NCBI GenBank assembly: GCA_018894105.1
Contig: CM032125.1
Coordinates: 29,993,032 to 30,057,031 of the forward strand
Length of the DNA stretch: 64,000 nt
DNA from: Jacaranda mimosifolia
Lineage: Eukaryota; Streptophyta; Magnoliopsida; Lamiales; Bignoniaceae
Direction of reading: 5' to 3'
Shown: in pieces, positions 56,472 through 64,000 of the stretch
Numbering within the stretch: the stretch's first letter is position 1
Layout of the letters: each line of letters starts with the position of its first letter
Made by a program: the position numbers and the translations under genes
Notes under the pieces: generated by a model
What the model saw: only the letters and a program-made list of their open reading frames with translations
What the model was told of the DNA's origin: nothing
The model's database searches: none

Positions 56472-59400
56472 TATGTGTCCTAAAAGATATTTCCAAGAGC
56501 CATAATGTGACAATGATTCTTTAAATATCTCCTAATTAGGTTGTGTTAACGTGGCCTTAATATGCACCCTCAACAAATGGAGTACCTAATTAGGAGATAT
56601 TTATATGTTGATACGTGCTGTCGATAAATATAGACATACTTGGGAAGGAGAAATACGCAACTTGATCTCATCTTATTAGGGTGCAATAATGCTCCTTATT
56701 TGTGGTACACCAACCCTCTATTTTATTTTATATTCTAATTTAATAAAAATGCGTTAAGTATATTTAATTTTTATTAAAATTATTTTTATAAGAAAATATT
56801 TAATACATTTGTCACATATCTTATAAGATGTATGAAAACTTTTAAGATGTTATAAAGTGTTTGATAAACTTTAGAAAAGATCTTATAAAATAAGATATTA
56901 AGATTTTATAAATCTTTTTTAAAAAAATAAAAATAAAGAGTTCTCAGCTTATTAGTAAAATCTTAACAAAATCACACCTTATAATCTTAGCCATGTTAGT
57001 TACAAGATTGTCAATATTAATATCTTGTAACTAACATCTTATAAAATTTAAAAATGTCTTATAAGATATATAGGAACTTATAAAATGTTTTAAGTATAAT
57101 TAGTCAAAAATCCCTCTAAATTATGCATATACTTACATCAAAATTTAAATTTTGTCCTATCAAATAACAAAATTGTCTTTTATATTTCATAAAATTTTAA
57201 CTCGCTCTCAAAATGTAAAGTTTTTATTCCATCCCCGAATATAATTTCTTCGAAGAGCTAAAATACAATTAGCTCTCGTTGTAGTAGTGTACAATAAATA
57301 AATATAATTGAGGATAGAGCGATGAGCTGGTAACCGCAACCATTAATTTTTAAATTTAATAATAAATTATAACTACATAAAATTTTAGTAAAATTTCAAA
57401 TTTTATTTTGTAAAAATAATAAAATCGCCATTCAGTGCTTCAAAATTAAAATTCTCAATCCCATCCCCATAGTAATGTCCGCAAAGAACTAAAACACGAC
57501 TAACTCTCCTTGGTTTAGGGTACAATAGTATTAATAGTTTTGGTGTGACTCGTCGGCTTGGAATGCGACTATTGTTGTCGTGTTTTTATTGGGGTACAAT
57601 AATGTTGCTTATTGTGGGGACTTGCCAACTTGGAGTGCAACTATTGTGGTGTCACTTTTCTGGTTCCTAAAAATTAAAATTGGAGGTACTATTCTTACGC
57701 TTTTTGGGCCCTTATGGTTGTTGATCTTTGGCTTTTGCGACCTATAAGTTGGGATCCATTAAGAATATTTAAATTGGAGCACACTATGGTACTCTCAAGA
57801 TGGGAAAGAAAGAAAAAAAAAGAAAGGGAAAAAAAATACATAGTATATATATATATTTATATATATCATAAAACTAACGAATTCTAAGCATGTTCTCATA
57901 AATGAATTTCTTATAGAGTCAACATCAATCCAAAGGTTAAAGAAGCATGTCGACGAGCATTGATACGACATATATTCTATGATAAAAAAAAATTAAATTT
58001 ATAATAAATTAATTGAATTTTTTTATAGATCCTACTATATTATTGATAAAAAAAAAAAAAATGACTAGTCTATCTCCCTAGAATTAAGGATATGCATGTA
58101 AGTCTTTGCCACGCAAGAGTTGCATGTGCTATTGCTAATATGAAAGGCCGTCCTTGTACTTGGGCCCCTTGATGCATAGTATGACATTTAAGCTACTTCG
58201 ATCATTCCATACCAATTTTCATTGATGAACTTGAACTTCGTGAAATATAGCAGTTAAGTTTGGCCTTTTTATCTTGTAAGTTCTCTATTTTAATTAGGTA
58301 TGATGCAAAAATTTTAATGTACGATGTTGCCACAAGATTTTTCTTTTTTAAGTTTGTTATAGGAGATGAATGAATTGTTGAAGTTTGATAGTAGTGAGCC
58401 TTGTTGGAGCCCTACTTTGTGCTAGCGTAGCTCCAACCATTGTAATCAATGATTGTATATTTGATGCTATTAATAAAATCAAGTTTATTTTCTATTGGAT
58501 TGTGTCTCTAAAGCATTCCATCAGTGTGTATATTTTTACATATTTGCCCTGAATGCAATTGAGACATAACAATCACGTACATGTTTTTAGTGAAAAGAAA
58601 AAATATTTTTATATAAATTTGTTAAAATTTAGAATTATAATTAAATCTACTATAGTTGATTTTTCATTTGGATGGAAAAAGGGAAAATGAAAAAGTGATT
58701 GGCGCAACAATTCTCTTGGACTTAATCATAAGAGTCTCCTATCGCTATAAAATATCTAATTTCAGCAATAGCTACAATCCTAAAAAGATCACTTCATTAG
58801 TATAATTCTACTAAAGTGCTAATTAGATTAAAATCCACTACTATAAAAGTGACTGATCACTAATTATTATTACGAGCAAATTAAATTTTATTTTTTAAAA
58901 AGTTATGTGCCAAATTAATTAAGCTACATGTGATTGTAAATCCGCTATAATTAACATTTAAACACTAAACACAATAGTTAACATGTCACATGCCAACTAT
59001 GGCCCAAGGCCCCAAGTTGTTCCTTGGAATATAGAGAAGCATTGAGGATAGGAATAGGTATAGGACCATGGGCAGCTAGCAAATCCCAACTTGGCCTGCC
59101 TCCTTTATACTAAGGTACAATGCGTCTAATTATATTATGAAAAAGATCAACTTGAAGGTCTAACACCCTCAACCATCAAATCCAAACTATTGGGATAAGG
59201 AAAGAGGTAGCAAAGCTATCCAATGTAAATTAGGCAAAGGAAAATTGATATGTATCTCCTTGGATCTCTATTTCACTCCATGTTTCATTTTCTATTTTAA
59301 TGTATTGTATATATATCAAATGTATCTTATTATTAATCAATTATTTTTATAAAAAAATATTTAATACACGTATCATATATTTATATAGTGAAATAGAAGA

Positions 59401-60085
59401 CAAAACATAAATTGGAATAGAGAATCTAAACTGCATATATATGATCCTTGTAGAGTTGGTTTTTATGGGTCCTTAAAAAGAAAAATCAACTCACCTAAAA
59501 TAGTTATTGAATTTTCAAGAGTGATGGAGTCAAAATTGACTATACTAACTCATAATCAATACACGTAAGGATATATATAAAATAATAAAAGAATTTTCAA
59601 AGATTTTTATTTTTAAACTTTCATGCTTATTAAAAACATGCGGATTTTGAATTGGATATTGAATGGATAGAGAGTATATTTAATTTCTTGCTCCACTCTA
59701 AATATCTTGTTTCTAATCAAATATGGCTGGTGGCATGTGTAATAGCAATTGTCTTCTTCCATGAGATAAAACATATAAGCTACAATAAAAAATGTGGTAC
59801 TTAAATAAATTTGAATTACACAATTACTCTTAGCTATAACTTTTATTTCAAAGATAAATGTTTGCATCATATGTGACTACAACTGTTGAATGGCCCTTTA
59901 TGCAATGGCATTAATCTCACACATAAAAGTGTGAATTAAGGGTTTGAGTCAGATGAACTCTTACCTTGCGTGTGCATAAATAAAAAGAATTATAATTGAC
60001 ATCAACTGAATGTTGAATTAGTTCAGTAATATCACATTCACATTTATATATGTAAAGTTCGCAATTTGAATCCTAATGAACTTTT
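56472..60085. other. Array spacer between PMEI-F and PMEI-G, noncoding
   Basis: Matches 43910-46258 up to about 58880, then 38350-38500 and 39480-39760 with the TAGGGCTGTAAAT MITE absent (the site near 59050 is the only empty one). From about 59690 homology to the other units is lost. No gene. Confidence 0.6.
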
Positions 60086-60103
60086 AATAATAATAATAAT
60101 AAC

Positions 60104-60135
<32 letters not shown>

Positions 60136-60136
60136 G
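60086..60136. repeat. (AAT)n microsatellite
   Basis: About 17 AAT units with one AAC interruption. Confidence 0.95.
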
Positions 60137-60547
60137 TACGCCTTGAAGCCTGCAAATTACATATATAACACAAAGATTTAAAGATTTGAATGGCAAATTT
60201 AATATCGGGATAGCTTTTAGTTAAAGGAATTTACTTTAGTGGGTCGCCATCCCAACGGAAATTCTAGTCCCAAGGCGGAGGCTCTTCTCTGTTATCGTCT
60301 GGCCGCTCGTCACTCTTTGTCTTTGACGATTGAGACCTCTCGTATCCATGTGCAAGTGTACGCAATTGGACTAGTAAAATTCAAGTCACTTTTTTACAAT
60401 TTTTCATATTAGAGCTAAATTTGTTTAAAATACAAAAAATAAAAGATGATTTTTTAAAAAAAATTGTAAAATTAATGGCATTTAGATTAAAAGATGCCCA
60501 TACCCTTAATACTAACTCGCAACCAACACGGGATTAGGGCAAAATTT
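60137..60547. other. Spacer, nothing recognised
   Basis: A slightly GC-richer patch at 60240-60360 (cccaaggcggaggctct, gtcgaccg-type) has no open frame or motif I can name. Confidence 0.4.
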
Positions 60548-60838
60548 GGGCCGGTTTGGTTTTATTTTCATTTTCATTATTTCTAAAATTTGAAAAGTCA
60601 ACTAGTGGAAATGAGTTGAAAATGAGTTTGTATTTGAATAGGTTGTTGGAAAAATAATGATTATGTTGGTTTTAATAGGTTATAGGTGGAGAGAGAAGAT
60701 GTATAGGCTATTGGAGAATATATTCTAAAAATTAAAATAAAAATAATATTGGGTGAAAATATGTAAAAATTTATGTGTTTCATTTACGAAATAGTAGAAA
60801 ATGTGAAATCACATTTGAAAATGAAACAAAACAGGCTC
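60548..60838. mobile_element. MITE, about 291 bp, GGGCCGGTTTGGTTTT ends
   Basis: Left end GGGCCGGTTTGGTTTTATTT, right end reverse-complemented GAGCCTGTTTTGTTTCATTT. Same end type as the MITEs at 43576 and 56120, but a separate insertion. Confidence 0.7.
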
Positions 60839-61720
60839 ATAATTTTGCACTTTAGGCAAGGATCTCTTTTTAGTATTTGAGGGATTTATTTGCACGCTAG
60901 CTATAACAAAATAAATAAATAATAACAATAATAACTTTACTATTTTATTTAACAATTTATATTGTTATATGAATTACACTTGAATATTTAGTAACATTTT
61001 TTAAACGTTTATATACAATGTATAAGAGACAGATATATTTTGAAATTTTTTGGATCAGCATAACTTTTACAAAAGTGGCTATTTATTTGATTGATTAGCA
61101 ACTTTTTTAAATGCTGTTTTTTTATTTATACACATGCACATAAAAAGTCTGTTCGTTAGGGTTTAAACTCCTAACTTCCCATATTATGTGGGAAATTTAT
61201 ACCGCTAGGCCGCAGGCCACTCGGCAATTTTTTTTTTTTAAATGTTTTATATAACTTTTTATTTATGAAGAGGTACGCAACAATTTTCTTATCGTGCATA
61301 TATAGAAGGGCCTTTTCCCCTAATCAGTAGCACTAGGGCTCCATCGATCAATCGAAAATTGTATATTTTCAATCCTGTTCTACAATTTTATTTTATTTTT
61401 TAATTCCGCTTTTGTCTTTTAAGTCGACATCTTCCATTTTCTTAGATCATGTAAAAAGGGATTTTTTCATCAATTTCATAATTTTTTAAAGTGGTTAATT
61501 TTAAGCATATTTGACCTATATATATTTGACATAGATTAAATTTGTATGATTCATACACTTAGCGAACTCTTATATATTTTTTGAGTTAAAAATACACTTT
61601 ACACCTCCGCAAATTTCAATTTTAGCACTAATCATATATAGTAACACAAATTTAACAACCAATGACATTCACTATATAGTTCTTCATAGCTAATTAATTA
61701 ATTAAAAATATAAATAAGTT
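60839..61720. other. 3' flank of PMEI-G, noncoding
   Basis: AT-rich; contains the tRNA-like segment at 61159-61213. No gene. Not homologous to the 3' flanks of the other copies. Confidence 0.5.
61159..61213 (-). other. tRNA-like A/B-box segment, probable SINE head
   Basis: On the minus strand GCGGCCTAGCGGTAT (A-box-like) is followed about 30 bp later by GGAGTTTAAACCC (B-box-like), the spacing of a pol III internal promoter. No cloverleaf with paired acceptor could be formed, so this is a tRNA-derived SINE head rather than a tRNA gene. A poly-T run at 61228-61240 precedes it on the minus strand side. Confidence 0.4.
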
Positions 61721-62326
61721 TTAGCCATGGAGGGCAGCGTAGCTATTGACGAGAGCCAACGCATTGCTCGTCATGTGCGCCACCTTCACAATCCTCGTCC
61801 TCACCGCCGTCTTGGCGGCGCCGTTCATAACTTTTCCGGCGAAGCCATCCATGCAGGTGTTCTCGTCTGTCAAGGCGGCGCTGACCCAAGTCTGAATGTC
61901 ACTCATCATCGGCTCGAAGTTGGACCCTTTGATTTGGTTCATCTCCGCCATGGATTTTGTGAGATGGTCCACCGAGTCGCTTAGCTCCTCCACGCAGTCC
62001 CGCATGGCACCCACTTCCCGTGGCGTCAAGCCGGCGCCGCGGGAGAGATTGGCCATGTCGACGGAGGTGGAGCGTGCTGTGTCGAGGCTGACGGAGAGGG
62101 CGGCGTTGGCGAGGAGCTTGGGGTCTTGCTGGATGGCGCTTGCGTGGCTCAAGAGGGAGGAGTAGCAGAGGGCTGGGTAGGCGGTGACGGAGCAGGATGT
62201 TCGGATGAACGCGGTGTTGGTGGCGCCGGCGGCGGGTCTGGCGGCGCAGACCAGATCAATGGTGGAGGAAATAAGTGCAAGCACTGTAAGAAGAGTTGCA
62301 GTGGATTTGCAGGTATAATTTTCCAT
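61721..62326 (-). CDS. PMEI-domain inhibitor (pectinesterase inhibitor 9/11-like), copy G
   Basis: Intronless, 201 residues; three residues shorter than its paralogues at the start (MENYTCKSTATLL, lacking the WGS of MESWGSYTCK). Signal peptide core LLTVLALIS. All four cysteines and blocks TSCSVTAYPALCYSS, DCVEELSDSV, CMDGFAGKVMNG and MTSNALALVNSYA are present. It is the most diverged intact member (for example DHLTKSM in place of EQFRKSM, FEPMMSD, AAKTAVRTR) and may be the oldest duplicate or a separately evolving founder. Predicted secreted inhibitor of pectin methylesterase. Confidence 0.93.
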   Translation of the reverse strand: MENYTCKSTATLLTVLALISSTIDLVCAARPAAGATNTAFIRTSCSVTAYPALCYSSLLSHASAIQQDPKLLANAALSVSLDTARSTSVDMANLSRGAGLTPREVGAMRDCVEELSDSVDHLTKSMAEMNQIKGSNFEPMMSDIQTWVSAALTDENTCMDGFAGKVMNGAAKTAVRTRIVKVAHMTSNALALVNSYAALHG

Positions 62327-62409
62327 TCCTCTCTCTTAATTATATTCTCTCTGTTTCTTTCTTAAACTTTAAGTTTTTGTTGTGGAAATATGGGAGAGAA
62401 AAGGTTCCA

Positions 62410-62416
62410 ATTTATA
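62410..62416 (-). promoter_or_regulatory. TATA box of PMEI-G
   Basis: TATAAAT in CCCTATAAATTGG on the minus strand, about 84-90 bp before the ATG. Confidence 0.72.
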
Positions 62417-62441
62417 GGGAGGTCCCTTTGGGGGTGGGGCG

Positions 62442-62925
62442 TAGGCATGGCAATGGTATTGGGTAATTCGGGTCCATCCTAGATCCGTTTTGAATGGGGC
62501 AAGTTCGGGACTAATTAAATGAGTTTTGGGATGGGTATTGGATTCAAATATTCAGGATCCTGTGAGGTTCGAAGCGAGTTACGGGTTTTACTAAATCTGC
62601 CCCGAACCCATTCCGTTTAATAATAAATAATTAAATATATTAATATATACATATAAATTTAGTTAGAATTTAAAATTTTAGGCCTCTTTTCATGAAATCT
62701 TCATCCAAATTTGGCATTCCATGAACTAATTTTGGTTAGATTTCCTATTATAATGAGTGAAAAAATTAAAAACAAAAAAAAAATCAGATTAAATGAATTT
62801 GACCCACCGAATTCGGGGCTAAATAAAAAGTGGAGCGAGGCGGGATGGGGCGGGATTTAATTACAGTAATTGCAATGTGGGGCAGGTCCCGAGTCCGCCC
62901 CAAACCCACCCCGTTGCCATGCATA
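62442..62925. mobile_element. hAT-like MITE, 484 bp, upstream of PMEI-G
   Basis: Ends TAGGCATGGCAATGG and, reverse-complemented, TATGCATGGCAACGG. Flanks gtggggcg (62434-62441) and gtggggtg (62926-62933), an 8-bp target duplication with one change. It lies only about 26 bp beyond the TATA box of copy G, so the region upstream of the core promoter of this copy is transposon sequence and not the conserved family 5' region. Confidence 0.82.
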
Positions 62926-63279
62926 GTGGGGTGGATTGGGTGTTTTGTCACTGTTTTCCTATGTGTATGTTACAGTTACGTGAAAGGCGATATTTATGTT
63001 GTAACTAATGTCATTCATTATGCATGCATTGCTTCCCAGAAACTTCATATTAGGAAATATATAGGAATGCTATTTTGATACTTATTTCAACTTATATTTT
63101 ATCGTTTATTTTATTTTTTATATTTAACAAATGACTCTTTGTCAAACTTTATGAATTCGTAAGTCTTCGAGATTCCAAAATTTGTTCTAGTTTGAAAGCT
63201 TGGGTTTAATATATCATTTTAGGTTACTTTAGAAAAAATATATTTTGAAAAGAGTGGATATAAGATTCAATAAACTCTG
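62926..63279. other. Spacer, nothing recognised
   Basis: AT-rich; no gene or repeat structure seen. Confidence 0.4.
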
Positions 63280-63692
63280 GGAAATATTTTTCAACTCCTA
63301 AACACAAATAAACAACCCATCACATTCTCCAATTCCACTATCCAAAATATACTCAAAAAGACCCAAAACACCCTTACAATTCATTTTCTATCCATTCCCC
63401 AATATATAACCCTCTCGTTTTTTGTCCCATTGCCAAATTTATATATACACATACATAAATAATTTTAAAATATCAATTTCACCCAACTAACCCAACAAAA
63501 AAATTATTAATATAACATCTTATTCCTCCCAAAACACAAACAAACAAATAATTTTTTTTCTAATTCATTTTACACCTACCACCCAAAATACAAATAAACA
63601 ATCATTACATTCCCCAATCCCACTTTCCAAAAATTATTTTACCAAAATATTTTAACAAAATACTCCAATTCATAAACAAACAAGCCCTCTGT
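63280..63692 (-). mobile_element. MITE of the GGGCTTGTTTGTTTATG family
   Basis: The right end, reverse-complemented, reads AGGGCTTGTTTGTTTATGAA and the following 300 bp match the first arm of 52706-53608 and the right end at 14013-14264. The left limit (about 63280, aaacacaaataaacaac) is approximate. Confidence 0.55.
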
Positions 63693-64000
63693 TTTGCCAC
63701 CATCACAATGTGTCAATGTCTACAAGCTCAACAATGACAAAATGAGTTTTCATGTTGTCATTGTTGGTTGTTAGTGACAAGTAGTAATATTGAAGTCAGT
63801 AATATTGTATATTGACATTTAATGACATTGTACAGTGATAAATAGACTATGATTATTAAACTTATAAAATCATTAGTTTGATCATAAAATTAACTTTTTT
63901 ATCATTATGTATATATACACATAAGTATGTGCATATTATCATTGACATGCATTATTAACCAATGGGCTAATTAATAGATAAGATGTTGATAAGAAAATAC
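63693..64000. other. AT-rich end of window, nothing recognised
   Basis: Short gtaatattg and attgacat motifs recur, but there is no defined repeat, gene or element end. Confidence 0.4.

Noticed and set aside
60240..60360. Possible coding remnant in a GC-richer patch
   Set aside because: No open frame longer than a few codons in a consistent phase and no motif recognised.
61159..61213. A functional tRNA gene
   Set aside because: Box motifs are present, but no acceptor stem or full cloverleaf can be drawn; a SINE head fits better.

Overview
This is an AT-rich window of nuclear DNA from a flowering plant, most likely a eudicot. The evidence is plant-only or plant-typical families (PMEI-like inhibitors, plant mobile domain, Ty1/copia and Mutator-like elements, a BOBBER/NudC-like gene), consistent plant-type intron borders, and a dense carpet of MITEs. 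The species cannot be named from sequence alone.
The left part (1-15,000) is a transposon and pseudogene zone. It holds a TTF-zinc-finger/hAT-like N-terminus cut by the window edge, a truncated NudC/BOBBER-like pseudogene, two short tandem-repeat arrays, a complete but inactivated copia element (3351-9164) with a nearly matching 5-bp target duplication and an in-frame 321-bp internal duplication in its reverse transcriptase, and a candidate 4.3-kb terminal-inverted-repeat element (9972-14264).
The rest (about 14,700-62,400) is a tandemly duplicated array of one gene family: plant invertase/pectin methylesterase inhibitor domain proteins, all on the minus strand. Four copies are intact: A 22250-22864, D 41753-42367, F 54282-54896, G 61721-62326. 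Three are broken: B-psi near 32 kb is a 5' fragment with a hAT MITE in it, C-psi at 40.8-41.2 kb is a 5'-truncated body made by a roughly 998-bp tandem duplication, and E-psi at 48.9 kb is a deletion leaving only the start region and promoter. The spacers are duplicated with the genes, so copies act as empty-site controls for each other. This dates a second copia element (15063-19428), a 5.2-kb Mutator-like element (24128-29369), several hAT and Mutator MITEs and a CACTA-like insertion as events specific to single repeat units, and other MITEs as shared by subsets of units.
The intact PMEI-like genes should encode secreted apoplastic inhibitors of about 22 kDa. Each has a signal peptide, the four family cysteines, no introns and a conserved TATA box about 75-85 bp upstream. 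The most interesting mobile element is the Mutator-like one: TIRs of about 820 bp, a 9-bp target duplication, a multi-exon plant mobile domain (MAIN/MAIL-type) gene on the plus strand with one visible nonsense codon, and a degenerate mudrA N-terminus on the minus strand with no visible catalytic core. All boundaries and identities were read by eye without alignment software.
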